In this document: one piece after another, positions 10,345 through 21,245 of the stretch
How the letters are laid out: each line of letters opens with the position of its first letter
Position numbering within the stretch: position 1 is the first letter of the stretch
Source of the DNA: Halichondria panicea
Lineage: Eukaryota > Porifera > Demospongiae > Suberitida > Halichondriidae
Assembly (NCBI RefSeq): GCF_963675165.1
Contig: NC_087385.1
Coordinates: forward strand, 842,001 to 906,000
Length of the DNA stretch: 64,000 nt
Direction of reading: 5' to 3'
Position numbers and translations under genes: made by a program
Notes under the pieces: generated by a model
Databases searched by the model: none
Seen by the model: only the letters and a program-made list of their open reading frames with translations
What the model was told of the DNA's origin: nothing

Positions 10345-11103
10345 CTAGCCTCAATTCCCGGCCGCTTGAACAAGGCGGCCTGGTATACCTTGTATGCGCA
10401 TGCGTGTACATTACCCCAAAAGGGGGTAATCCGTGTATTTGTGGATACTGTCAGTAAAATAAACCGTATACTATTTGTATTCTGATTTACAGTCCGTTAC
10501 ATAGAAGTATTGTGTAAAGATGACTGAGTTCTTACGCCCTTTATTGTATCAAGCCAAGTCTCTACTTAACCACACCCTACACTGTAAGGCTACAGATGTT
10601 ATAGGAAAGGCATGATGTGTTCCTGTGGGTCCCCTGATGAGGCTGTGGTAATATAGACCAGGCAAGTGTTTTGCTACTAAATCTTGCCTTTATGTTCGAC
10701 AAGAAGTCATTGCTGAAGATAAAGAAGCTAATGATTGCTCCTAAAAGCTTTTAATAAGCTTTAACTCGACACTCAGGAAGTTATTCACTCAAGATCTACT
10801 GATGTATTAAAGAGTCCACCACTCTTCCTAGCTAGCAGCTCTAGCTGTCTGGGAGGCTTTCTTGAACTGTCTCTTTGATAAACAGAGCTAGAAGAAGCAA
10901 CACTGCTGCAGCATAATTATTCTACTTTGATTAGTGTCTCTGAAAGCTGCCATTGTGGTCACATTGTCATACGTATTATTCCCTTTTGTAACTTTGTCCG
11001 TTTTTTTACAATTTGTATGATGAAATTGTTGTCAATTATTTTGCGCATGCGCATACAAGGTATACCAGGCCGCCTTGTTCAAGCGGCCGGGAATCGAGGC
11101 TAG
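10345..11103. mobile_element. TIR element, 759 bp, 7-bp target duplication
   Basis: Near-perfect terminal inverted repeats of about 60 bp begin CTAGCCTC and include CCGGCCGCTTGAACAAGG and the palindrome GCGCATGCGC. The flanks are GTATTAA on the left (10338-10344) and GTATTAA on the right (11104-11110), consistent with a 7-bp target duplication. The interior shows no transposase. The superfamily is not assigned. Confidence 0.75.
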
Positions 11104-11525
11104 GTATTAACAACAAATTTCATAAGTCCCGCCCAAGCACATTAAAATACGGTAAATTTTTGTACGAATTTTCCCTGACTAGGTTCTTCAAAACGCTGTA
11201 TCTCTGCATTCGCTTGACCAAATCCAGTGCAGTAAAGTTTTTCTGGTTTGCCTAGAGTGTTCAAAAGAGATAGTAATACATAGGAGTTAGAAATAGCAAA
11301 AATTAAAATCGGTCTGACATCGCTACTTTTAAGCCAACATGCTCGTGACATTGTCCACAAGAAGCTATTCCTCGAGCCACGGATATTTACTAAACATCAG
11401 TGTTATAAAAAGCTAGTCTCGAGGCCAGACTCCTCCCGGGGAGAGAAACAGAGTCACTTTTCTTGGTTTTCAGACAGTCAAAGGCAGAGGAGAGGAGGTA
11501 CGACATAGGACCTTTTTGCTAATGA
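11104..11525. other. Non-coding interval
   Basis: Short open frames only. The part at 11415-11470 is related to 4515-4590 (dispersed repeat). No gene is seen. Confidence 0.5.
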
Positions 11526-12371
11526 GTAATTGAGTTACTCCCGTATTGCATTCCTGCAGCATGACAGGATGTAACACCCACATTTACCTAGAGGAGGTGT
11601 GGCCTCGCGTCATAATTTATCATCAAGTTTCCCGGAGGAATTTTTATTTTTTTTTTATTTAAGAAATTTTTATGCAAACCAAGGTATGCATAAGGGTAGG
11701 TCAGGTAGCTCAGATGGCTAGTGTGAAGACTTCCCCTGGACAACACAAAAACAGTGAAATAAAACAGGAGCTACGGCTAATTATAATAATTATTACACAA
11801 AAAGCTGCTGAGGTTCGATTTAAATGATGAGTCAGAGGAGCTGTTGATAACTTCTGGTGGTAAAGAATTCCATTTTGGTATTACATCCAGGAAAAAGGAA
11901 TGTTTGTGGGATGAGGTGCCCACATGTGGTATAAAGAGTATTTGGCTGTGCGGATTGTGAGTGTACAGAGAAAGAAGAGAATATACGGAAGCACAACACA
12001 AACACTTGCTCTCCTAGCTAGCTAAAAGACTACAAACGATCATAGTACTCCACAGTAGTTATAAATAATGCCTAGCTATATCCTGTGACATAAGAAAATG
12101 AATAGCATAGTCATAGTTGAAGAAATGAGCTATAAATGTACAGTGTAAGAGTTTGTTGCGCTTTCTATGGCTCCTGTGTTAATGTAACACTTATAGTAGA
12201 TACTAAGATTGATAAACTAGTAGAAAATGCCTCTTGGAGAGACTCCAGAAGAGATAAACACAAAGAACAGTAAAATAGCGCTGACGGTGCATAAAATACC
12301 TGCTGAGTCAACATAAATATCATGTGGGCGTGACACCTGTCATGCTGCAGGAATGCGAGTTAACTCATTAA
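11526..12371. mobile_element. Inverted-repeat-bounded segment containing a LINE tail
   Basis: The left end carries GCATTCCTGCAGCATGACAG, and the right end (about 12335-12358) carries its near reverse complement. Both are followed by related bases (GAGTTAACTC and GAGTTACTC types). The interior contains a LINE-like fragment on the minus strand. Confidence 0.5.
11777..12001 (-). pseudogene. Non-LTR retrotransposon ORF2 C-terminal fragment
   Basis: The open frame ends with FFLDVIPKWNSLPPEVINSS and SFKSNLSSF. This is the characteristic W-N-x-L-P...SF(K/R)xxL tail found at the end of CR1/L2/RTE-type reverse transcriptase proteins. Only the last 70 or so residues remain, consistent with a 5'-truncated insertion. 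Confidence 0.65.
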
Positions 12372-12544
12372 AATCCACAAACTTGATATCCACCTGTAGC
12401 TGAGATGATGCCCTTCCAGTTTGTAGTGCTATTTCCTACCATATGACTAACGCGTGCTTCTAAACTGGCCTCGTTTTTGTTTACTCTCTAACATGACGTA
12501 ATTGGAAATGCATATAACATTAGGCATTACATGGACCTCCGGTG

Positions 12545-12612
12545 CCTTGGCCATTTGACTGTATAAAAGTGTGTGGGGCTGCTGACATTACAGGAAGTGT
12601 CTTCCATGAGGT
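12545..12612 (+). pseudogene. ZFAND1-like last-exon remnant upstream of copy A
   Basis: The segment GGGGCTGCTGACATTACAG and the following GGTGAGTTCAGAGATACT match the end of the ZFAND1-like exon at 32875-32930. The middle is altered and the upstream part is absent. It marks the left edge of the duplicated unit carrying the kelch-kinase gene. It may now serve as 5' untranslated sequence of copy A, because a good donor (GAG|GTGAGT) follows. Confidence 0.45.
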
Positions 12613-12746
12613 GAGTTCAGAGATACTAGCTAGAGAAGTGTGTACATAAGAGAAGTGTGTATGATACATGTGATCTGTATATCAGTGTCTAGGTAGCCAA
12701 TGTGTGTATGTATAATTATTGATCACTGTCCTTACTCCTGCAGACA

Positions 12747-15700
12747 ATGTTGAAAGCTCGTCTTCGCTCCTTTCTTGGTCGAACACCACCAGTTGAACTA
12801 TCACCTCGTTATCAGCATTTCTCTACTGCAGTTGACGGACACCATTACATATGGAGGGGGAGGGGTTCAGGATGGAGGTCTAATACCATTGCTGTGTGTG
12901 ATCCAAGCACTGAGCTGTGGAGCCACTTGGCCACCACTGGACCTCTACCCCGTGGAGAGGAGGGTGGTGGCTCTGTTTGTGTAGGTCGTTGCCTGTACAC
13001 CTTCGGTGGCTATGATGTGCCTTCTTACTTCAATGACATGAGCAAGCTTGATCTGGACACTCTCCAGTGGACCAAAGTTCAAACCTCTGGTAGTCACCCT
13101 ATGAAAAAGGCTTACTGTGGACTTGTCTGTGTGAATGAGAGAACTCTGTGCTGCTTTGGAGGAGATGGTGTTGAGGACACCACACAACGATCAACATTCA
13201 CCAAGAGGGGACAGAGTGGACACACAAACGAGTTCCATTTCTTTGACACACAAAATGGTAACTTTTGTCAATGTGCACATCATTCGCTGTATGTTTTCAT
13301 TGCATACACTTATAGGGTATCTAGCTACTGGTGGGCGGAGTCCCACCCTCACTCACATAGGAAACCATGTTCACTTTCATATCAATCAATGTTATAAGGA
13401 TGATGTAACATTGTACCATTCTCTAAATTGACCCACCCCCACTTCCAGGTGTCTGGTCGTCCCCTGAGCTCAGAGGAGAGAGACCTCCTCCCTGTTCCCA
13501 CTTCACCTTCACCATGGTGGACCAGCATAGGGCAGTCCTCTTTGGAGGGTACCAACCTGGCCGTGGTAGAGTCAATGAAGTCTACATGTTTGACTTTAGG
13601 ACCATGGTGAGTTGGAATTAGTACTGCCACATTGAAATGCACAATACTGTGTGTTCACTGTTTGTAGGAGGTCACTAAGGTGAAGCCAGTACAGGGAGAG
13701 CCATGGCCAGTGGGGAGGTCAGACCATGCTGCCTGTTGTCTCAACTATGGCCAGGACCACCCTCAACTACTGGTGTACGGAGGAGTGGATAATGGCAGGA
13801 AGACACTGGGGGACATGTGGATGCTGGATGTAGATACTGTCCAGTGGACAGAGGTGAGTCTTGTCTTATTATGAACTGTTAGTGTACGTGTAATAAATGG
13901 ATGTAATAAAGAGATACGAGACGTTCATTTACAAGAGTAAATAACTTTGAAGTCTAGGAGGATGTTAAATACTTGTTCTATGTACACACACCTTTACTGT
14001 ATTATATCACGTTGTCAAGGTTACAAGCATGTAATAAAAGTCATACAGTCCCTTCCGTACACAGTCGCGTAGCCTCGAGGCATAATTTGGTAAAGGGTCA
14101 CTGTAATATAAAACACATAACCTTGAGATTCCTCGTGTTGTAATGTTATATCTATTTCATACAGTACATGGATTATCTGATGATCTGTTCAGAATACACA
14201 GTACTACTGTACACTCAACATTTATTTATCAGATCATTATTTTTTGTGCCTCCAGGTGACACCCGAGTCAATGACACCACGTTGGAAACACTCCATCACT
14301 GCCACCAGTCTGGGACCAGGACTCACTGAGGTCCTCGTGTTTGGAGGCTGTCGGGAGGTGCTGGGAGATGCCATTGCTGAGACCACCATACTGAGATTTG
14401 GTGAGCAGCAGTACATGTAGCCATGGCAACTATTGTCGGATAGACAAGTACACACAATACATGTGTCAATGACTCTGAATGCATATGCTGTTACATTTGT
14501 TCCTTAATCCCCCCTACAGAGTTGACTGGACCCTCAGCGTCTGTTGCTGGACCCTCGGCTGGGAAGTGGGCTCTCGTGGATGTGGCCCACAACGACACTA
14601 GAGGCTCCGCCCAGCGACTGAGTGAGAAGAAGACCAGACAAGCAACTGCTCGTGCCTCATCAGTCAGTGAGACCAGCGACAACTCCTCTCAAGACCGGGT
14701 GAGGGCTCTGGAACAACAGTTACGAGCAGCAGAGCAGATAGAGCACGACACTCAACGTCACCACCAACTACAGTTGCAAGAGAAAGATCGAGAATTGGCT
14801 TCAAAAAATCTCGATTTGTCTACGAAAGATCGACAATTGACCGAGGCCAACCGTCGTCATGGAGATGCGGAGGAAAGAGCACAGCTGGCAGAGCAAAGAG
14901 AGCAAGCTACACAATTACTTTTACAAGTGAAAGATCGAGAATTCGCTGAGGCCAACAGAAGAGAAGCTGACCTGTCTGCTCGAATCACAGCTCTAGAGAG
15001 GGAGTTAGAAGGCAAGACGAAAGAGTTGGCAGCACACAACACAGAGGTGTGGAGGATTCCGGCCAACAGAGTGATCATTGGCAGGAGGATTGGCAAAGGA
15101 GGGTGGGGGGAGGTGCTGGAGGGAACAGTGAGTGTGGCCGTCAAGCGACTACACGAAGAAATTGCTCTCCCAATCTACATCGAGAAAATGGAGAGAGAAA
15201 TGAGGCTTTTGGCTGAAGTGCGACACCCAAACCTTGTGCAATTCATTGGTGCTATTTTTGATGAGCAACACCAAGCCCATCGATCCCCTCCTCTCATCAT
15301 CAGTGAGCTTCTGGACATGAATCTCCGACAAGCGTATGAGAGGAATCAACTGGACCCAGGAAACCGCCTCTCGATCTTCATGGACATTGCCCTAGCTCTG
15401 AACTACCTGCACCAGCGCTACGATCCCATCATCCACCGTGATGTGAGTGCTCCCAACGTCCTCCTCCAGCGAATGCCCAACCACCAGTGGAAGGGGAAGG
15501 TCTCTGACCTGGGCTCAGCCAACTTCCTGCAGCATGCTCATACGATGGGAGAGGGGGCCATAATCTACTCCCCTCCTGAAGTCATCCCTCAACCGCTTGT
15601 ACGACCTCCTCCACAAACTGTCAAGATTGACGTGTACAGCTACGGCATTGTGTTGGCTGAAGTGACTGCCAGTCGATTTCCGAGTCAAGACAATTTCCCT

Positions 15701-15835
15701 GAGATGTTTGAGAGAATCAAAAGAGAGCGTCCTGCAGTTTACGAGCTGATACTCCACTGTATTGAGAGAGAGCCCAGCCATCGACCCAGCATGGCACAGG
15801 TGATGGTGAAACTGAACAAAATAGCACCCTTTTAA
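12747..15835 (+). CDS. Kelch-coiled-coil-TKL-like kinase, copy A (5 exons, 771 aa)
   Basis: Exons: 12747-13257, 13449-13606, 13668-13853, 14256-14400, 14520-15835; all introns are GT-AG, phases match and there is no internal stop. Exons 1-4 (aa 1-333) form a kelch-type beta-propeller: repeated LYTFGGYD, CCFGGDG, VLFGGYQ, LLVYGGVD, VLVFGG blades separated by D-x-x-x-x-W segments. Aa about 375-500 form a highly charged coiled coil with repeated KDRELAEANRR units. Aa about 514-771 are a protein kinase: glycine loop GKGGWG, VAVK lysine (about 541), HRDVSAPN catalytic loop (about 637), DLG instead of DFG (about 661), SPPE, and HRPSM near the end. All catalytic residues are present, and the catalytic loop is TKL-like. 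There is no signal peptide or membrane segment, so it is presumably cytosolic. The ligand and pathway are unknown. The ATG follows an acceptor, so a 5' untranslated exon is likely. Confidence 0.85.
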
Positions 15836-16304
15836 CTATGAACAATGTGAACACTTATAATTATCTAGTACCGTCTTTTTCTTAATAACTTTGTGAATTT
15901 ATTTTTAGTTGGGATTTTGTAGTGTGTGTTTGCACTCTCCTATTATGATGATTACTATTGACTTTATCTCAGTCTCATGCTAATCAATATTACCGTTCAC
16001 AATAATTATGACGAATGGTATGGGCAAACGTTATTCACATAATTAGAACAATAGCAGTAACCACAAAAGCAGTCCATAAATACAATCAAAGCGATGAATA
16101 TAGAGTTCCTAAGAGTGTCAGTGTTGAGAGCAGCCCACCCTCTGTGCCCCGCCCACTCCTTCATCCTCCTCATCTTCATCGTATATGGCTCCACCCCCTT
16201 GTGCCCCGCCCACTCCCCTCGTCCCTTCACTCTATCATATCCACTTCCTCTGCCTCTGGGTCCAGTGCTGGTGGGTCAGGTCCTGTGGGCAGGAGACACT
16301 CCAA

Positions 16305-16310
<6 letters not shown>

Positions 16311-16351
<41 letters not shown>

Positions 16352-16372
16352 GTGCGTGTGTGTGTGTGTGCG

Positions 16373-16417
<45 letters not shown>

Positions 16418-16440
16418 TGTGTGTGTGTGGGTGGGGGTAG
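16311..16440. repeat. (TG)n microsatellite
   Basis: About 125 bp of TG with a few C and A interruptions. On the minus strand it is the (CA)n tract leading into the acceptor of the last DNAJA2-like exon. Confidence 0.95.
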
Positions 16441-16740
16441 AGTACATTGCTATACAGTGGAGGCCTGTGTATTGGATCAGCTAGTACCCTTTAATTATAG
16501 AAGACAAGGTGGTACAGCATAAAAAAAAATTAAAGATATTGCATGTATACAGTGGAGGCCTGTGTATTGAGAGGCTGCCTACACTGCACACACATATCAC
16601 ATGATTATAGCCACTGCATACCTTTAGTTGACTCTCTTCCAGGAAACCAGAGTCAGGGAATTGGATGGTGAACTGAACATAGAAGTTGCCCTTGACATGA
16701 GGCCTCTTGAACACTGGCATCCCCTCACCCTCCATACCCT

Positions 16741-16833
<93 letters not shown>
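16741..16833. repeat. (CA)n microsatellite
   Basis: About 90 bp of uninterrupted CA immediately upstream, on the minus strand, of the DNAJA2-like exon 16622-16738. Confidence 0.95.
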
Positions 16834-16835
<2 letters not shown>

Positions 16836-16899
16836 ATATATCCGCTACAGTGCCTTCAGCTTTGAGAGTAAATTTAACCACAGAGTGAGTAGTTGTACT

Positions 16900-17585
16900 T
16901 AAATGTATCTCAAGATTGGAACATTTCTAAGAAATTGTGCTGATACCATTGTGTAGGTGAATAAATAAGCTACAACCTTATTTGAAAATATTTCCCCAAA
17001 AAGTTGTTGTAGTGGGAAATCATTTTAGGTAAAAATGGGGGTGATCGTAAAATATATGTGTAACATGAAATATCTCCGGAACTAAAGTATTTCTGGACAA
17101 CTTTTTTGTATCAAAAGATAGAAAATTTATTAACAATTAGTGTGCAAAAACAATTAGACCTTAGCCGACAAATTTGCTTGAGTTCCATCGCTAAGCAAAA
17201 AGGCACCTAAAATATCCCATAATTGAGTATTAATCAGTACGTGTACTTATGTAAGCTATACGTAACCATGCATATGTTAACTAAACTATTCAGGAATGTT
17301 GTGCCAAAGTTCCATACCTTAGCCGAAAACAATTGATCTTTTCCATCGCTAAGCGATTGTCCACTATAGAAAAATGTTGGTGTTTTATAAACCACCACAT
17401 ACCCACCACCTTTCGTTGCCATGGAAATATTTTTGGATATGTTTTAGATAATTTGTTCACCAACACAATGGTATCATCATATTTTCTTAGAAATGTTCCA
17501 ATCTCAAAATATTTACATTTATGTACTAACACGTACCAAATTCCGTTTATTTACTCTATAGACTAAAGGCACTGTAAATATACGG
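16900..17585. other. Non-coding interval within the DNAJA2-like locus
   Basis: It contains two approximate copies of a TTAGCCGA...CCATCGCTAAG segment (about 17160-17195 and 17320-17355) and AT-rich sequence. No coding support. Confidence 0.5.
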
Positions 17586-17941
17586 TAATAATAGCTTGTA
17601 TGTACACTCCTCTCAAAGGCAGCCCTATACACAATCCTCCTCCTACCAGCCACCTACTCACCTGGTGACAGCACTGCTCCTGGTGACCTGGACACACGCA
17701 CGTTCCTCCCGTCCAGGGGTCCAGAGTGCAAGTAAAGCCACACAATGCCTCCCTTAAACTGATGCTCTTCTCCACAAACAGGTCAGTCGATTCTCCTGTA
17801 TAGTCGGTGTGATCCAGCTGCTGTAAGATGACTCTCCATCTGGCATCTCATCAGCCATGCCTCGGAAAGGAATCTTTTGCTCTCGTGTCTCATTCCCATA
17901 CTCACTGGAACCTGACCAGACATAAACATTAACAATAATTA

Positions 17942-18481
17942 TGCCTCGGTGCGCATGCGCAAGCGAGGTATACGGTAGTGCATGTGTTCTGTGTGTCTGT
18001 GTGTGTGTCTATGTGTACGTGTGTAGACCGCTACAGCTGCTCAAGGATGAATCAAGTGCAAGTAAGAGTTTCTATAGGCTTCTAGTCATGTTTACTTGGA
18101 TTTTAATTCGTGGATTTGCAAAATAATGCTTCGTTCTCGAGTTATGCCTAGTTTTGCTTACTTGGAATGCCATTGCAGCCTTTTCAGAAGAGCGCGTAGC
18201 CAAACTTGTTTACCGAGTGTTACTACTCTACTTAGTAGTTAGCTCTGCACTAGAACGCTAGCTATTGGTAGCTGCAAGAGTGAGGAAGAGAGCTGCAAGG
18301 CTCTGTTGATGGCAGCCATTAATTTTAGACTTGAACTTTTGGCATTGATCGTTTTTAACAACAATCATGGTCGATTATTACCCACTCTTTGAGTTTGCAT
18401 GCAGCAAAAGCAAAAATGCTCATCAGTACAAAAGCTATTAGTAGCTTCATGTTATGTAGCTTTGGCATCTCCACCGAGGCA
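17942..18481. mobile_element. MITE family member, TGCCTCGGTG termini (540 bp)
   Basis: Starts TGCCTCGGTG and ends CACCGAGGCA. The interior (GCTAGCTATTGGTAGCTGCA, CTGCTCAAGGAT) is shared with 60847-61418, with about 1595-1987 (inverted) and with about 19050-19550. No coding capacity is seen. Confidence 0.75.
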
Positions 18482-18669
18482 TCAGCACCTGCGGTGCTTT
18501 CATTATGGTAGCAACAGTGTTTAGTGTGTCTTTGTGGTGCGCATCTTTGAGTGGCCATAACTTAATTGTGTTATACCACATCATTTGAAAGATCTAGCTC
18601 TTTCTAAGCTTTCAGAAAATCCAACAATTTTTGACATTGGATCAACGGTAGGAAAGTTATGGCTGTCAA

Positions 18670-18955
18670 CTACAACCCCTCTCACGTTTAATTGAATATG
18701 ATGGCAAAACAATTTAGTAATGCTGAGATTAGGTGATGATAACATTACAGGGTACACAGGTCTTACAATGTGTGAATAGAGCTGCCATTATACAGTGCTT
18801 GCAGTCTAGAGAGTAGATTACCACACATTTGTGAGTAGTTGTACTTACCTTGTCACTATGGTCGTCACCAGCAGTGTTCTGAAGAGACAAGACATAAAGT
18901 GTTTAGTTCACACGAGTTCAGAGGTTAAATAATAATGTAACACGTAGGAAACATA
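18670..18955. repeat. Segmental duplicate of 1096-1385
   Basis: Matches 1096-1385 closely in the same order relative to the DnaJ exon, including the exon-like 30-nt stretch on the minus strand. Confidence 0.55.
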
Positions 18956-19049
18956 TTATACGCACACGCATGATTAGCCTCGCGCAGAGTTGTAATTTAG
19001 GAGAAAGAAGGAGAGTAGACTGGACTTGCATGCGATAGGTATGATTCGT

Positions 19050-19550
19050 TATTCCTTGGTGTGCATGTGTGCATGTGTGTATGCACGTGACTGTCTCTCT
19101 GTACTGTGTAGACTGCTACAGCTGCTCAAGGATCAATCAAGTGTAAGTATAAGAGTTTCTATAGGCTTCTGGATTTTAATTTGGACAATGATACTTCGTT
19201 CTCGAGTTACATATGCCTACTTGGAATGCCATTGCAGCCTTTACAGAAGAGTAGACTACGTACCACAACTTGTCCACCGAGTGTTGCTACTCTATATACT
19301 TAGTAGCCCTCTACACTATAACGCTAGCTATTGGTAGCTGCAAGGCTCTGCTGATGCAGCCATCAATTTTAAACTTGGACTTTTGGCATCAATCGTTTTA
19401 ACAACAATCATGGTCGATCATAACCCACTCTTTGAGTTTCCCTGTGATATGGATTCTGCATGCAGCAAAATTAATATTCATCATTGTATAATGTGTGTAT
19501 AAAACAGCTTTATGTTATGTAGCTTAACTTGACACCCACCGAGGTGCTTT
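19050..19550. mobile_element. Degenerate member of the TGCCTCGGTG MITE family
   Basis: It shares the interior with 17942-18481 (CTGCTACAGCTGCTCAAGGA, ATTGGTAGCTGCAAGGCTCT) and ends near CACCGAGGTGCTTTCATTAT. The left terminus is eroded. Confidence 0.6.
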
Positions 19551-20301
19551 CATTATGAAATAGCAATTAATTACTTATACATTTTTGGCTAGAATCAGTC
19601 TCTCAAGAACTCTGCTTTCAAGAGTAAGTTAGTAGTGTCGTTGTTGGCTTTGTTCAAGTGAGATTCTTATATAGCTATAGCTACAGCCTAGCCTAAGCTA
19701 GCTAGCTCTTCGATTTCCACAGAAGCTCTTCCAGCTAGCTATATATAGTATATATAGTACGTAGCTTTTATTCTCCGCATAATTATGCCAATAGTAGATC
19801 AGTTTGAAGGTAGTAAAGATTAACCGAATGTAGCCACACCCAATTATGCATTCCTGAAGCGTGACATTCCTGAGCGTGACATACATACATACATACAAAG
19901 GTTTTCTGAGATAAGGCGCTCGGTAATTATAGGCTAACATCACGTGACTAGTACCATCTTTGGTTTAATCATGGTATTGGTCGAAAATGGATCAAATTAT
20001 AGTTGAACGTACCAACTGAAAGAGCATCATTTAAGCTTTCAGGATACCGCTAGTTGGGCGAAGTCAAACCAACGCTTGATTTGTACCAACTGAAAGAGCA
20101 TCAGGATACCACAAAGTCACGGAAATTGGGTCACCAAAAATAAAAATAATTATGGACGTTTAAAAAGTTCAGATTTGGCATTTAGGACCAAATTAACGAC
20201 CATGAATTATAGCCCATATTAATTATTCCAGTGGAAAGTGTCTCTAAGTGATTGTGGCTGGCATAGACTCACTAACAGCAGTGCTCTAATTATTCTCATA
20301 C

Positions 20302-20583
20302 CTCTTGTTTGTGGTTGATTTCCACGAGACGTTTTCCTTTGCATTTCTTGCACTTGTCCTTGTCTTCTATGTAATCACCAGACCCCCCACAGTCTGTGCA
20401 CACGCTCTGTATCTGCTGCATCATGCCAGGGCCGAGTGGGCGGTGGGTCACCTTGATAACAGACCCCCCACAGTCTGTGCACACGCTCTGTATCTGCTGC
20501 ATCATGCCGGGGCCGAGTGGGCGGTGGGTCACCTTGATACCAGACCCCCCACAGTCTGTGCACATGTCATGCATGGCTGGATT
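20302..20583 (-). other. DnaJ cysteine-rich zinc-finger exon with an 81-bp tandem duplication
   Basis: The exon runs from acceptor TTAG at 20584 to donor GAG|GTATGA at 20302/20301. It encodes CxxCxG modules (CTDCGGSG, CTDCGGSV, CTDCGGSGD and CKKCKG) typical of the type I J-protein zinc-finger domain. An 81-bp unit (27 aa, including THRPLGPGMMQQIQSVC) occurs twice in tandem with an exact 81-bp period (20380, 20461, 20542). This adds one extra cysteine module. The frame is kept open through both units. The exon belongs to the disrupted DNAJA2-like locus. Confidence 0.8.
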
Positions 20584-20599
20584 CTAACGTAATTGCATC

Positions 20600-21225
20600 G
20601 TCGATTGTCGTCAACTGTTGAATGTTGTTTAGTTCTCAGGAGCTCAAAGAGGATAGTGTCATCTCCATGGATACTGGAGAGTGGTGGTGACGGAGGATGC
20701 TCCCACTCAACAAACACATCTCCTCTACACAATGATAAATACACACACTGTCATGAGCAATCTTTACACATTGTACGACATGCTCTGCAACTAGACTAGA
20801 CCTAGACCTATAATATTGCCCATTGACAGGCCTATGGGTATAAGCTGTATGTGCAATATTCCTAGTATTCCTAGTTACACTCACCTACTCCTGCAGCGCT
20901 AGACAACCTTCAGATCTCTACACCTCCTCCAGCCATTTGGGAGTGGGCTCCCAACCTTTGCAATAGTGGGGGGCGTGGCTGGTATGCAAGACAACAGAAC
21001 TCCAACAACAATATATAACAGCTCTCTGATAATTATCTCTGAGGGAGTGTTCTACTGTCCATGACTTGTAAGTTGAAATACTGTGTCTCAGAGTTCATGT
21101 CAGTCATGTGATGGTTGTTGATCTGGTTAGGTCCTATAGCTAGCTAGCATGCATAATCTCAGTCCAGGCTGACCCGCAATGATTGTGTGTCAGTGTGTGT
21201 GTGTGATGCCATAAACACTGTCTCA
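20600..21225. other. Divergent intergenic region between DNAJA2-like locus 2 and copy B
   Basis: A minus-strand open frame around 20640-20744 (FVEWEHPPSP, DDTILFELL) might be a further exon, but no family is recognised. The rest up to copy B would contain promoters for both directions. No core element was identified. Confidence 0.35.
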
Positions 21226-21245
21226 TGATCACTCTTGTGCAGGTA

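Larger units (their letters stand above)
16118..20583 (-). pseudogene. DNAJA2-like co-chaperone gene, locus 2, disrupted
   Basis: Minus-strand exons in order: zinc-finger exon 20302-20583; C-terminal domain exon about 17662-17880; exon 16622-16738 (GMEGEGMPVFKRP...); last exon from 16307. Type I J-proteins assist Hsp70. No J domain was found. Defects: the 17.7-kb exon has lost a base in its CTL-DP-LDG segment and part of its upstream coding; the last exon has a 2-bp deletion relative to 37.2 kb, making a stop at 16227-16229 before the prenylation motif (original end near 16118 reads CSQH). The introns contain two TIR elements. The gene lies between kelch-kinase copies A and B on the opposite strand. 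The zinc-finger exon remains open and carries a duplication. Confidence 0.65.

Noticed and set aside
16015-16522. Several overlapping frames rich in Val-Cys or Thr-His
   Set aside because: All are read-through of TG/CA microsatellites next to the DNAJA2-like exons.
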